Origin: Pipra filicauda
Taxonomy: Eukaryota > Chordata > Aves > Passeriformes > Pipridae
DNA length: 64,000 bases
Assembly (NCBI RefSeq): GCF_003945595.2
Contig: NW_024104359.1
Span: 1,341,501-1,405,500, forward strand
Direction: 5' to 3'
Positions 44,901 to 57,920 of the stretch are shown here, in pieces. Under the pieces are notes generated by a model. The model was given only the letters and a program-made list of their open reading frames with translations, searched no databases and was not told the origin of the DNA. The translations under genes were made by a program, and so were the position numbers. Every line of letters begins with the position of its first letter. Position 1 is the first letter of the stretch.

Positions 44901-47900
44901 CCTACCTGGTTAATCACATCCCAGGGTTTTTTGCCATAGCAAGACCCCGTGCCCAGCCCAGTGTGGGGATGAAAACAGGATTGAAATCTCCACTCAGGCA
45001 GAGATCTTGCACTTTGAGCAATACAGGACTCCAGGGGACGATTGGAACGCCCTGGATGCCCTTTAGCTTTTCCCTCTGTTGATCCAGCCTCATTCCTGGG
45101 AGGCAGGTGTGCTGTAACATGGAAAATTGAACTCTTTTGGGTAACAAAAGGAATAAAATTTGGAGCAATGGAGAGGATTCACAGAAGCTTTAGTTCAGGG
45201 TGTTCCCACTCCAGAATAAACTGTGTAATTTCTGTTGATACCACAACAAGCCAAGTCACTGAAAATCACACTGTTATTTCTCTATTCAAAGGAAGGGTCT
45301 GAATTCCTTCTATTTCCATGAATATTCCTGTTACAAACTCCTAAAATCTAGATTATTGTTAGTGCACTCTGGCTCTAAAATGAATTCATGGCATTTGACA
45401 TTCATAACTCCACATTTATAGAAGCAGATTAGTCCATTAAAAACCTTCTTCATAATGGTTCTATCAAAGCACACATTGCCTAAAGCAATACAATTATTGG
45501 TCAATAATTCCTCTTTAGCTGTCTCCATTACTATCATTTTAGTTCAACATTTGGCTTCCTACTCTTTGATCTGCTAATTATCTTTGTGCCCTCTGATCCT
45601 CTTTACAATTCCCTGGCAATTTGATCCATTAATTACAGTGCCCATATTCCATATTTTCTGCAGAATGTGCATCTTTTCTGACCCTCCTCACCTTTCTTCA
45701 TACAAAAACTTGCCATCTTTCTGTAGAGTGTATCTACTTCAGTATAAATGTATATATTGATAGAAAATACTATAATTAAAAGTATCTTTACATTTGCTTT
45801 GCAATCCTTTGGGCTTCATGAAAGTGTCTTAATAATTTGTCATAGACTTAAAATTTGATGGGAATGGGCACTCCGGTAAAATCTTTTGACTCCACCTTCA
45901 ACAAACATAAACAATTAGATTTTTCCAATATTAATAAATATAGAATATATTTTCATCCTGGAGACTCTATTAAACAATTTCTACTTTATTTCTGATATAT
46001 ATTATAAAAAAGTATCTTCTGATATAAGGCTTTTCTCGCTTTATGAGCACATGGCTCATGAATTACTGAATTTTCTGCAGGGCCAATTTCCTTGTCCCTT
46101 CTAAGCCAGATGTAGACTTTCAGTGCAACCCAAATATGTTCTGGAGTGGCAGAATTTTGGGAAGATAAACTCAGGCTGTTTACTTGTACAATCTGTGGAA
46201 GGGGGGCATTTTTGAGACTGGGGAGCAAAAGTTTGGCAGTTGGAACAGAACCTCAGTGTTTGAAAACTGGATTTCATGAATTAACTGTGATCAGAAAATC
46301 CTGTAAGAATTGAAAACAGTCTCTGACATTCTTGGATCTCCCCAAAGTTTGTACAAAAGAAGGACACGCTCATTTAAACCTCTGGTCTCTCGTGTTACCT
46401 GTAGGTGTTGTGGGAATTCTTCTGTTAATATTTACCCACCTTTTGAACCTCAGAACAAACAGATTTAATTCCCAACTAAAGGCATGGAAAATCTCCATCG
46501 ACAAAGAACAGCAAAACACACTCTGCAATTCTAATTTTATTCAATTTTTATGTGGCACTTGGTTTCAAACCCTCACTTAGTCCTTTGGCCAAACTCACCA
46601 GCTGTTTGAAGTAATGGCTTTGTGGTGTGTCCACTCAGATTAACTCAACAACTTCTCATTCCAAAGAAACCTCTGCAGAGTGGCCAAATAATGATCATTA
46701 ATGCAACACTTTTCTTTCTGACATCATTTCTGCTTGAACAATGATTGATTGGACACTTCTTTTCTTGTATAAATAATCTTTGTTTATTTTAATAGCGAGA
46801 ATTCATTTTGGTTTCTCTAGTGTAAAAGAAAAAAATTCTTATTTCTGTGCATCCAATTCTTTTAAATCAGATAATTCATACAAATATGGGGATTCCAGGG
46901 GCGAAATGCATCTTGCAGAGCAGAGGTATCTTCTTCCACATTCCCAAGGAAAATCTCCTAAGGAATAACATCCTTCTTGCACAATTTCAAAGCAAAAGCG
47001 TGCTCATTGAATATAGCCCTGTCTAATCATATTGACTTATTCCTCCTTTTTTTTTTCCCCTTTTAGACCTACCTGATAGCATATAATTTGCCATTTTTCA
47101 CATTAGTTCTTAAATAGCTCACACTTCCTTGCATCACGAGGCACCGAACAGCTTTTCAGTGCTCTGATTGTTCAATTGTCTGAATATTTCCTGACACACA
47201 AAAGAGAAGCACAAGATGAGCTCGGAATACCTTGAAATACAGGAGGCCATTTCAGCGGAACCGAGGCAAGTAATGGAGAATTTGTGAAATAAAATATAAA
47301 GGAATGAGTTGTGGTTTGCAATAAATACATGCTGGGCTCCAAGGGTATTTCTGTTTGAATTATGGAGCTTCTCCTTCGCTGTTTGGGAATCAGGGCTGGT
47401 CTGCTTGACTTCACTTTATAGTCCCCCAGCCAGGGATCTCAGCAGCTTCTGAGACACGGAGTAATTCAATGCTACGGGGAGAAGTTTGGTTCACTGATGG
47501 ATGGCAGAGCTCAGATGTGCCAAACAGAGCCAGAGGTGGCCAGAACTGCTGACACTGTGGTTTTAAGTCGCTTCCACCTGCTTTATGAAGGAAAACTTTT
47601 TGCTGCTTCCTGTGGTGGAACTCGGTCCCATCAAACATTCCAACCAGAGACGCAACATCTCCACCGACCCCATTCAACAGCCACTGAAATTCAGACCTGG
47701 GTTTGTGACTAACCTGAAAAGTGCAGTAGTAAAAGAGGAAACTCGTTTATCAAGAAAATCTTCAAAGAGCAGAACCATTCCCCCTAATCAAAAAGCTTTT
47801 TTATTTTCTGTGTGTGAGAATAACACTTCTCCTTGTCAATATACAGATGATTAAAATCCAGCAAGATAAGTAATATGAACACACATAATTTTTTTCTACA

Positions 47901-47998
47901 TCAGAATCTGGAGTTTACCTGATTGGGATAATTTTTAATCTCCAGTTTCAATCCAACTTCACATAACAAAAATGTAGGACATGTCAAGTTTTTGATGC

Positions 47999-48136
47999 CT
48001 CACCCCTGGAAGTGTTAAAGGCCAGGCTGGACAAGGTGCTGAGCAATCTGGTCTAGTAGAAGGTGTCCCTGCCTATGGAATGGGAGTTGGAATTAGATGA
48101 TCTTTAAGGTCCCTTCCAATCCAAATCATTCTATGG
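47999..48136 (+). repeat. CR1 LINE 3' end
   Basis: The sense tail reads CACCCCTGGAAGTGTTAAAG, GGCCAGGCTGGACAAGGTGC, GTAGAAGGTGTCCCTGCCTA and CCAATCCAAATCATTCTATG. Confidence 0.92.
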
Positions 48137-49225
48137 TAAAAAACCCACTTCATTTTCCTTTAAATGCAGATTATTTAATATCTTTTACTAACAGCTAAGT
48201 AATCTCTCTATTTTCCTTTTGAAAAGGTTTCAGTTACTCATGTATTTTTGGCCCTTTCCTTTCCATTTCTTGCTTTTCCTCTCTGTTTCCTTTGTACTGT
48301 TGTTCAGTGTTATGAAACTTGGAGAAATCTGTGTGATTCCTCTGTATTGTTTTCCTTTACCATAAGGAAAGACAATTTGATTTTCCATAGTGGTTGCCAA
48401 CCAGGGTGTTCCCATACACAGAATTCAACTGCAGCTCATTCCTTAATTCTTTCTTCTTCATTTTGCCTTTCCTGCCACTCCAAGTTGTTTATAACTATTA
48501 AGGCTTCAAGCTGGGAGAGGTTTCCCCAGCTCCTCTCTTTGCCCTTTTAGCTCTGAGTAGCAATTAAAAGCCATGAGTTTAAGAAAACTTTATGGTTTTA
48601 TTTTCAGTCATATTTTGATTTCATTCTCTAAGATTTTTTTTGCTGCCAATTGCTTCAATATTTTGCACTAGAAACCTCATGTAAGGTGAAGTCAACGAAA
48701 GCCTTTCAGTTGAAGTTTGTGGGCTTTAAAGTCAGGCTTAATTTAACAGCTGAGCCAGACCAAATCATAGATCCACAGTGGATCTATGGGTTGTTCTTTG
48801 GCACGGACACACACAAGCTGCAGAGCAATTAAACATGTATTTATAACTTAGGTTGAAAGTAAGTAACACACTCAAGAATTCAATGCTTTGTTGACTATAA
48901 CCTTTCCCACAGGAAGATTTACAGAAGGATGAGGTGCCAACTTCACATTTGTTGCCTCTCCTATTTGTGCTGGGAGAGACACAGCCTTTAAATCTGGTTT
49001 ATCATTGAAATGTTGAGCCATCTCTCCTCTCTTCCTTTCTCCCTGTGCTATTTAAGCAAGGAGCTTTGTTTGAACAAGAGCTCTTTAACCTCATCATAGC
49101 AATGTTTTTTCTCCTTTCAAACTTGTGATTAATTAATATAAACTCCAGGGATCTTGCTGGCCCTGCCTTGAGAGGACCTGGCAGTTTGCCTTTTGGTGAA
49201 GACAGCTAAGGAGGAAACAGTCTCC

Positions 49226-49702
49226 AAACAGAGCTGGGACTGCTCAGCCTGGAGAGTATGACCTTATTGATGTGTGTGAATCACTGGAGGGAGGGTGCAG
49301 AGGTGACACAGCCAGGCTCTTCCAGTGCTCAGGGACAGGACAAGAGTTAATGGGCAAAACCTGAACCACAGAAACACCAGGAAACACATTTACTGTGAGG
49401 GTGAGCAAGCACTGGAAACCTTCTTTCTGGGAGATTGTGGAGTCTCCACCCCTGAAGTTATTCAAAATCTGTCTGGACAATTCACACAATCATAGAATAT
49501 TTTGGGTTGGAAGGGATATTAAAGATTGTCTCATTCCAACCCCACTGCCATGGGCAGGGATGCCACCCACCAGATCAAATTGCTTAAAGTCCCATCCAAC
49601 CTGACCTTGGCAATTGGCTCTGGGTGGTCCTGCCCAAGCAGAAGGGTTGGAACAAATGATCTCTGGAGGTTCCTTCCAGTCTCAACCATCCTGTGACTCT
49701 GT
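49226..49702 (+). repeat. CR1 LINE, outer copy interrupted by another CR1
   Basis: Left part (49226-49482): CAGAGCTGGGACTGCTCAGC, GACAGGACAAGAGTTAATGG, TTTACTGTGAGGGTGAGCAA and TTGTGGAGTCTCCACCCC. Right part (49611-49702): GGCTCTGGGTGGTCCTGCCC, GATCTCTGGAGGTTCCTTCC and CATCCTGTGACTCTGTG. Together they form one sense CR1 3' region; the middle belongs to a minus-strand copy. Confidence 0.88.
49483..49610 (-). repeat. CR1 LINE, inserted copy with target-site duplication
   Basis: The reversed tail reads CAATCATAGAATATTTTGGG, TTGGAAGGGATATTAAAGAT, CCATGGGCAGGGATGCCACC and CCATCCAACCTGACCTTGG. It is flanked by CAATT at 49478-49482 and again at 49611-49615, a likely 5-bp target-site duplication. 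It must be younger than the outer copy. Confidence 0.85.
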
Positions 49703-50423
49703 GAAACATGTCCATTAATCCAGTGCTTCGACATGAAGCACATCAGCCCTGAAATGTCAGGATGACAAGTGCCTTTGAGGGCACTCTAGAATGAATATGT
49801 GCTGCCAAAACTGTAAAAAAAAAGTCACAAGTCATATTAGATTAGGTCCCCCACCTCCAATGAGGTTCCTAATTTGTTTTGCACCGCAAATATCATAAAA
49901 TTTTGATCAATTTTTTAAATGTCTTTCCTCACTTATGAAGCTTCTCATCTCATCCTTCTTTGCTCTCCTATTTCTTTAATAAGAAATAAACGTTTCTTTT
50001 GCAGGGCCAATTTCTTTGAACTGAAAAATAAACCTGTAACTTGGGGCATGCTTGGAAGTGTTTACAGATGCTCAGTAACCCCGTGAAGACTCTCATGTCC
50101 CTTTGAATTTAATGGAAGTTGACATCGAATTCAATGAAGTGTGAATTTCCCTCTCGATTTCAGGAGCTCTTTCTCTGGATTTATTATGCCTGTGATTTCA
50201 CACAGTGTCTGTAAATAGTGTTATAATACAGCCACCAACTCAGCCATAGGATTTCAATTTAGAGACCAAAGTCTTTTGCCATTAGCTGCCTCCAGTCCTC
50301 ATGTGGGATGGATAATCTGGATTTAATACTCTTGAGGTCTGTCTTTTATTACTAATTTGTTTCATTTATTTTTTGAGCGATTTCTTATTATTAGAAAGGG
50401 TGAATCCCCTGCTTTATAGATGC

Positions 50424-50555
50424 CCTTTCCCTGGAAGCGTTCAATGCCAGTTTGAGTGGATGTCTGAGCAACCTGGTCTGGTGGAAGCTGTCCCTGCCCG
50501 TGACAGGGCAAGTAGAAACAGATGATTTTTAAGGTCTCTTCTAACCCTATGATAT
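50424..50555 (+). repeat. CR1 LINE 3' end, diverged
   Basis: The sense tail reads CCCTTTCCCTGGAAGCGTTC, GAGCAACCTGGTCTGGTGGA, AGCTGTCCCTGCCCGTGACA and AGGTCTCTTCTAACCCTATG. Confidence 0.88.
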
Positions 50556-51079
50556 CAATAACATACTATAAGACAAGACTAACTGCTGCACAAAGGTCTT
50601 ACAAACCAGAGAGATCTCAGCAGTTCCTGAGGGTCTGTGTTGGGATCAGTGACATGGTAACAAACCTCGTGGTGGGACAACAGACCCACTGCTCCAAACT
50701 TCTCCCCATCCCATGACCAGCGACCTGTGACACTGCCAAGTCCAGTCCTGTGGAGATCACCCAGCTATGGCTTCAAAATCATTGTGGTTAAATGCCTTAG
50801 AGATGTGTAACAGAAGGCTTAAGAGTACAGATTTGTTTTTTTTTTAATCTCGTGTGTGTGAGTAAATTGCCATCAACAGGATCACTGCAATCCTGGATCA
50901 TGTGCGGGACAGGATATTTGGGCTGTAAGTTCCCCCTGCAGAGCTGGCTGGGGGAGATTTAGCTCGTTATCCCTCTAATCCCACTGCAAGCAGGTGCCTG
51001 GAAGGAAATGGAGTCAGATATCTGATTACTGTGTGCTCTGGGGAGTGAGCACAGGAGTTATGCCGGGGCAGAGGCGAGC

Positions 51080-51122
51080 GGGAAATGAAGGGAATGGCGG
51101 GAAATGGCAGGGAATAGCAGGA
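51080..51122. repeat. Short GGGAAATG-type minisatellite
   Basis: About four imperfect units of roughly ten bases, GGGAAATGAA, GGGAATGGC, GGGAAATGGCA and GGGAATAGCA. Confidence 0.7.
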
Positions 51123-51354
51123 ATGCCTCTGCCCTGGGTCATGTCCCAGAGCGAAGCATCTCCTCCCCAGCCTGGCACAGTGACAGACCTGTCCCTCGGC
51201 CAGCAAAGGAGCTGAGGGCTCGCAGACAGGCAAAGGTGCTGTGCTGGCAGGCAGCAAAACCTCCTCTGTAGGAGCCCAAACCCAGCTTTCAGCAAAAGGA
51301 AGCTGGGTAAATTTGAATCACAAACCTTAGAAAACAAGGCTGACAAACATCTTG

Positions 51355-51715
51355 TGATTCAAGAAATTTGGACCTTTGTCCTGAGACCTGTTGATGTGCA
51401 ACCCGGAGATATAAACCTGGCTCCAAGCAGAATTAAGAAAGGACTTTTTGTGATGATTGTTAAAACCATGTCTAAACCCCTGCAATCCCTCTGTCCCCCA
51501 TGTAATTCTGCTTGAAGAAAAATTAACTATTTGGAAATTGCAGTAAAAACTTGTGTAACTCCCCAATTAACATAGGTTGTCCCCTTCATTAACATGTTTA
51601 GCCCCAAATGCCTTTAAAATTGTGTTCTCGTGTTCAGTAAAGCATTCCAGTTTTCCCCATGCTGGAATCGAGTCTAGCTTTTATTTTTCAGACCGCCACT
51701 CTCCTCTGTGCTTCA
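51355..51715. mobile_element. Possible solo LTR (weak)
   Basis: The stretch CGTGTTCAGTAAAGCATTCC at about 51630 looks like the polyadenylation region of an LTR. It is preceded by an AT-rich element and followed by a short U5-like sequence. No clear TG...CA termini or target duplication could be fixed. Confidence 0.2.
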
Positions 51716-54461
51716 GGGGTGAGAGAGAGGGGAGCAAATGGAAGAGCTGCCACCTCCTGGCCTCTGCCAGGACAACTGCCCTTCTAAACTGCTTTTATGG
51801 GTTTGGTTTCAGCGAGCATCTCTGCAGCACGGCTCTATTAAAATCAACTGACTGTACTGGTGCTTAAAGCTACCTACAGAAATCAGTGCTCTGCTGAAAA
51901 AGGATGGACTTAAGCCGAAGCACTTTGCTGCAGAAAGCTCCAAGTCACTATTCTAACAGGGCTCTGCAATTTCCCGGAGTTTAATGGGAGGCACCTCCTT
52001 GTGCCTCCAATTCTGAGCAGCCCAATAGATATCACTGGGAAGACTGTGCTCATCCTATGCCTCACTACATCTTATTATGAAATTATAATGCCACTCCATA
52101 ACCTTGCTGGAGGGAGAGTTTGGAGCTACCGCAGGAAGGCTGGTCTCCCGTACTGATGAACAAATATTTTAAAGCAGATCTCTCTGAATGTCCACCTCAG
52201 TGCAGACAGGATTTCTGTTGGTTTTCTTAAGAGAGCTGGAGTTTATATGTTTAAATATTGCCAGTCTCAAAGTCTGCTCAGAATATTAGAAACTTAGTTC
52301 TTGGGGGTTTTATCTTATATGGCATTTGTCACGTTGCCCAATCACATTGTTTACACATTTCAGCCCCAAAATTGCATAAGATTATGGACTGCAGAGCAAT
52401 CTCTGGGAAATATTTTGCCTGTTTGTTTGCTTCTGATAAAAATTTGCAAAAACCCCCCAAACCTTCAGATCCATTGCCAGTCAAAAAGCATTAAAATATA
52501 AAATTAAAGAGTCGGGGTTTTCAAAAAGCCTAATCTGGTCTGAGCTATTCAAATCAAACTTCACCAGTGCAATAAACAGCCCAGACATTCCCTGGGAGTC
52601 TGATAAAACCTGCTGACGTGTGCAGGGAACTTGTGTGCTGCAGGAATATTGTAACCACTCCATCACTGCTACTGCTGCATATACAGGCCTAGAGCCAGCC
52701 TGGAAATGTTCAGGCAAGATATTCCCAGTCTGGTTAACAATAACCACTTGTCTCATGTAAAATATCCATGTAGACTCCATTCTGTGCTCATCCAGGCACA
52801 GCAGTTTCTTTTCCCAAGCTGTGATATTCAGGATGTCACATTGCCTGAGTAACTTCCAAATATGTGCAAGTGGAGGGAGAAGGAAAATCTATGGAAAGCT
52901 GTAAAAACATTATGGGCAGTCCCTGAAGTAACTGAAATAACTCTGTAAGAATTATTCTCCCTTTCTTCAGCAGTCCCAACCTTTCTATTTCAGTAGCAAA
53001 AAAAGGTATTTTTGGAAAGCAGACTGACATAATTACAGCACACAGAAACCTGTAAGAAATGGTAGAATAGCACGAAAAAAAAGCCACTGGGAGCAACACA
53101 CACAAAGGAAAAAAGAAAATAATGTTATTTGTACAAAGTTTTTGTGTAACAAATGCAGAGACAACTCTGCTGAGTAAAGTCAGTGCAGAACTATCCTGCT
53201 GATCTGGGCTCTTTATTAGGAAGAGTTTAATGAGGACACTCATAATGTGATCCATGTTATTTGCTCTGTAACTGCTCTCTGGGTGTGTAGAACTTATGGA
53301 AGACTTTAGATTTTGCTTAGAAGTTGGTTAAAATAATCTGCATTATTTTAAGGGATGAGCACCATGGCACTGTTAGGTTTGGGTTTTGCAGCAATGCTGG
53401 GAAGGTGATTTCCAGAGCAGGTGAAAATCAGCAAATGGGCTTGTAAAATGCAGGAACATCCTTGGAGTTTGTATAACTCCAACTTTCATTCCACACTTCC
53501 TCTTACTTAAGCAAAAGGGAAGGGGAAGGGAAAATACTTTTTGAGCAAAGATCCCTGGTGTTGATAACTTGTGTACCTGGATAACAGCCCATCTCGTTTT
53601 CCAGAGGGCTGGCCTTGGCGTGGAGCTGAGGGACAGCTCTGCTCTCCTTCACCCACTGATCCCAGTAACTTGAGCAGTTCCATGTTTTCTTAAAGTCCTT
53701 TCAAGTGGAGCTCAGTTCCCTTCACACCTCATTTCTGGAGTGGTTTCTGTTCCCTCCACGTGCTGGTGGGAAGCAGCTGCAACATTCCTGCTCCACTCCA
53801 ACTTTCCTGGGAGCTCCCTCAGCGCCCTCCCTTCGTCCCAGGATGTTTTACAAAGGACACCAGGACAGAGGAATGGCACGTCTCGAACTGCAGGAGGAAA
53901 CCTGGGGGTGCTGAGGTTCCTGTTTGATCTGTCACACCATCCCCACTGACACTGCCCTGCCTTGGTCTGACCCACAGGGAGGAGCGGAAGAAATAAAAGT
54001 CCAATTTAGCATTCCTGCAGGGAGGAATGCTGTGCACACAGCTGGAACACAGCAGGTTCAGGCTCCTGGATATTAAAAGCAGAGAGAATAGTGAGTTGAA
54101 CAAGTTCATTATTTGAGATGTAAGCTGGGCTTTCCAATTAATTTTCCCTTTCTCTGGTGCAAGCCCTGGCTCACTTGACCTGTGCATTCTCTGACAGGAA
54201 CACCACAGATAAGCCTCTCACTGCCAGTGGCCTTGGTTATCTGTGTCTGTTTAGGAATAGAAATGTTCTATCAGGATCTGAAAAAAAAAGGTCTGCTTAA
54301 TGTCAGGGTCTGTAGCAAATTATGGCATAAGAAAAGGAGAACGTTTCTGATATGATTTTCTTTTTAAAAATAAATTATAGCAGGAGAGATGAAAAGCTGT
54401 TTCCCAGAGATAAATACACAAATAAAATTTTGCTAGCCATGGAGATCATGGAATAAAGATA

Positions 54462-54742
54462 ATCACAGGATCATTAAGATTGGAAAAAAGCTCTGAGATC
54501 ATCCAGTCCACCCTGTGTCCCATCCCCACCTTGTCCCTCAGCCCCTTCCAATACCCTTTTATTGAAGAAATTCCTCCTGATGTCCAACCTGACCCTCCCC
54601 TGGCACAGCTGGAGGCCGTTCCCTCTCCTCCTGTCCCTTGTTCCCTGGGAGCAGAGCCCGACCTGCCCCCAGCTCCTCCCTCCTGTCAGGGAGTTGCAGA
54701 GCCAAAGGTCCCCCCTGAACCTCCTTTTCTCCAGCAGGACCA
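54462..54742 (-). repeat. CR1 LINE fragment
   Basis: The reversed copy reads ATCACAGGATCATTAAGATT, GAAGAAATTCCTCCTGATGT, CTGTCCCTTGTTCCCTGGGA, CTCCTGTCAGGGAGTTGCAG and CTCCTTTTCTCCAGCAG. It is the same subtype as 18591-19016 and 33801-34392 but in the opposite orientation. Confidence 0.93.
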
Positions 54743-57700
54743 CAAAGAGTCTGGGGCCAAGAGCTGACACCTCTGGTTTTGACCTGTGCTTTGTGCAGGG
54801 CTTTTTAAGAGGGTAAATATTTACCAAACTGTAGAGAGAGCAGAGCAAAACAAGGAGGGTTTTGCCTTTCAGGTGTGCATCAAATTGAACTTTCCATAAA
54901 ATTTTCCAGATGGGCAGAATCTTCATCATTCACAAATTATCCCTGTGTTTTCTGGGCCCAATTCCCCTGAGGAATTCTTGTTTCTCTGCATCCTGATAGA
55001 TCTGTTCCTGTCTACCCTTCACGCATTTCAATTCCTATAACGTTTTTACATTACATATAAGATAACTGTAATCTGTGAAGGGATGGGTAGATCAAGAGGA
55101 GGATGAGATTATTCTCTTTGCTTGTCAGAACAAACAGAAATAACATTTCTTTTTTTCTGCTTGTGGACTGGCAATGGGTGATAGAAACACAGCAAGTATA
55201 TTCATTTTTCTGTCTCTTGAAGCTAGATTTGGTTCTTGTGAAAAGTTCTCTGTGCCTTCTAGCTGGTAGAAGAGTTTGGTCTCAAATATATTAGAGTCAC
55301 TTGTAACTATTAAAGGGAAAAAAGAAAAAGCAGTGGCAGCAATAAAAATGCTGACAATAACACAGTGTCTTAGTCCGCTGAGATTTGGCAATAATCAATA
55401 CATGATGCCCTCTCTAAAAATACTTTGGCTTTTGGCAGCTTTCAAAATGTTCCTCCCCATAGGTGTAGATTAGACAAGTTGAAAAAAACTCAGGGAAACT
55501 TTTGAGAAATTACTGAAAGAGCAATAAATATTTAAATGTGAGAAATTCACAGAACACCTCCAGCTGGGCAGGAGCAGACAATATTCCAGGCCTGCAATAG
55601 CATAGAAAATCAATAGGATGGAGGCCATGGTTGTTCCTGCTGCAAATGTAATAGCAGTTGCTTTATCTTCAGGCAAGAAGCAAAGTTTATTGCAAACACT
55701 GGGGACCTTCCTTTTTCTTGGCTGTGTGAATAAGGAGTGTCTCCACTGAACCCGAGAAAATTATCTCAGTTAGTGGAAAATCAGCTCCTGGTTTTGCAGA
55801 AATGAGGTGTTGAGAATGTGTGTGGTAAACTTCAGTAACTCTATTGAAGAGTAGCACAGTGGTGGTTTTTCCTTTGATGTTTGGTACAAAGGGTCAGGGA
55901 GCATCATCAGAGCTCTCTAAATGTCCTCTATTGAGGAAAAACCAGCAAATCAAACAGTGCTGGGGTTAGTACCTCGCTCAAATTTAATCATTGTTTATAA
56001 AACAGGGTGGTTTGAAGTATTTAGACTAATTTAGCCACACACTTCTCTTCATTCTTTCGAACTTCAGTGTAATCCTCACTTTTGGAGCACCAAATGTTTT
56101 CCTCGCAGTATTTTTCATGTGGTTCTTCACTTCAGATTTCAATTACCAGGACAAGAACTGTCATCATAACACTCTCTGTCCATGTAAAACCAAATCCTTC
56201 ACCACAGGATGGAGCACCAGCTGAAATCCAAGTCCTTGACAACTTGAGGCTCATTTTCTTCAGAAACGTTATCCCCAAAATGCCATGATTGTTCATGCCT
56301 GTGTTTGATTAATATGGTGTCACCTTGCCACATTTATCAGCTCACATGAAGCAAATCCTTCAGCTCATGGAACACCAAACCTTTGAGATCTCTCTCCCTT
56401 TAAAGAACACTTGATATTTTTAGGAGTTCCCCCTGCACCCTTAAAGAGCTCCCTTGTAGGTGTGAAGAGAACACTGATTTTGCAGGGTAGTTACAAACTG
56501 TGTATGAGAATGTTGTGCTGCACGACCTCAACAGGGCTTTGAGTGAGCTCAGGAATTGCCCAAAAATAGAGTTTGATGCAGGAATCCCAAGTGGAAAGAT
56601 GGCTTTGTGTCCTCCTGTGTTTTACCACCAAATACCACGTTTGTGTAAATAACGAGGGTGATAAAACATTATCTAACAAATGCAGAGTAGGAAGTTCAGA
56701 CAAATATTTCTTGGTGTGAGATTGGAATTGCAGATTCCAAAAAGATGACTGCAGAAAGAAAACATGATTATTTGATCCTCTAAAATATCTTTAATTCTTT
56801 TTTCATAGTTAGATGAAACAGCAAAAGTTTTTAATATTCAGCAAATCTCTTGATGGCTGTAGAGCCTTCATGACTTATCAAAAGTTCCTTAATGGAGCAT
56901 TTGTGTACAGTTCTTTAGTGCATGGTTAGTCACAAATACACAAAATAAGAGGGGAAAACAGGGTCTGTTGGCAATAACTGCAATCTGTTGGATGTAAATG
57001 GTCCCATTGTGTGCCAGGCTACCAACACTTTTGCCTCAGATCATGTTGTTTTACATTTACAGCAAGTATTTGTTTTCATCAGACAAATGTAAGTAACATA
57101 ATCATGAGCAATGAAAGCAGTAGCTTGGTATTTTCTGAATTATTTTTTTTTTTAGTGCAGCTAGTTTTTACCCTTTTTTGCTGTCTAAGAGAATCAACTT
57201 GGGAATTCTGACTGTGAAGGGTTCTCTTTTCCCCATGTCTAATGGCACTGGTGGTTAATAAAGACCTGAAAAGCTTTTATTAATGGAATATCTTTTATTG
57301 CCTGGCTTTTATTCATTTTTCACACACATATAAAAGAGAGCAAAGAGGAAAAAAAGCCACCAAAACGTACATGAACACAGAAATAACCCATAAAGTCTTA
57401 CAACAAGATTGTTGAGGCAATAGAGATAACATTTTTAGTCTGTGAGGATGGAAGGTGAAGAAACATAGATCCTTTGGGAAAGAAAAGTTCCCTTTAAACC
57501 TTTCCCCACACTTCCTGTAGCACAATGAACTTTGGGCTGTAACATTATTTAGCTGTAACATAACTTATTGTGGCAGTAACTCCAGCTCTGCTGTCTCCAG
57601 GGCCACATACTTCCTAGGATACTACATCCAAGAAATATTTTGGTTGGGGTGTAGATTATACCAAGCACAGAGGAGGTACCATATGTGTACTCTACAATCC

Positions 57701-57840
57701 CCTCTAGCTCACAGAGGTCTAAGAAAATAGGGGGGTTTTTTTCATATCCTGATATGTCACTTATTTATAGAGTCGACCTGACAACACTTGGAATTAATAT
57801 AAAACCTGGAGGATTCAACCCAGCACATTAAAGGCAACAT

Positions 57841-57920
57841 CATAAAATCATAGAGTGGTTCGGGTTGGAAGGGCCCTTAAGGATCATCCCATTCCAACCC
57901 CTTGCCACAAGCAGGGAATA
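57841..57920 (-). repeat. CR1 LINE 3' end
   Basis: The reversed tail reads AAAATCATAGAGTGGTTCGG, GTTGGAAGGGCCCTTAAGGA and CATTCCAACCCCTTGCCACA. Confidence 0.9.

Larger units (their letters stand above)
44901..54461. other. 3' flank, middle; no gene recognised
   Basis: AT-rich unique sequence with CR1 copies at 47999-48136 (+), 49226-49702 (+, split by a minus-strand insertion at 49483-49610) and 50424-50555 (+), a small G/A minisatellite (51080-51122) and an LTR-like stretch (51355-51715). No exon or RNA gene is recognised. Confidence 0.6.

Noticed and set aside
54474..54929. Frames of 84 to 151 codons
   Set aside because: CR1-derived (54462-54742).
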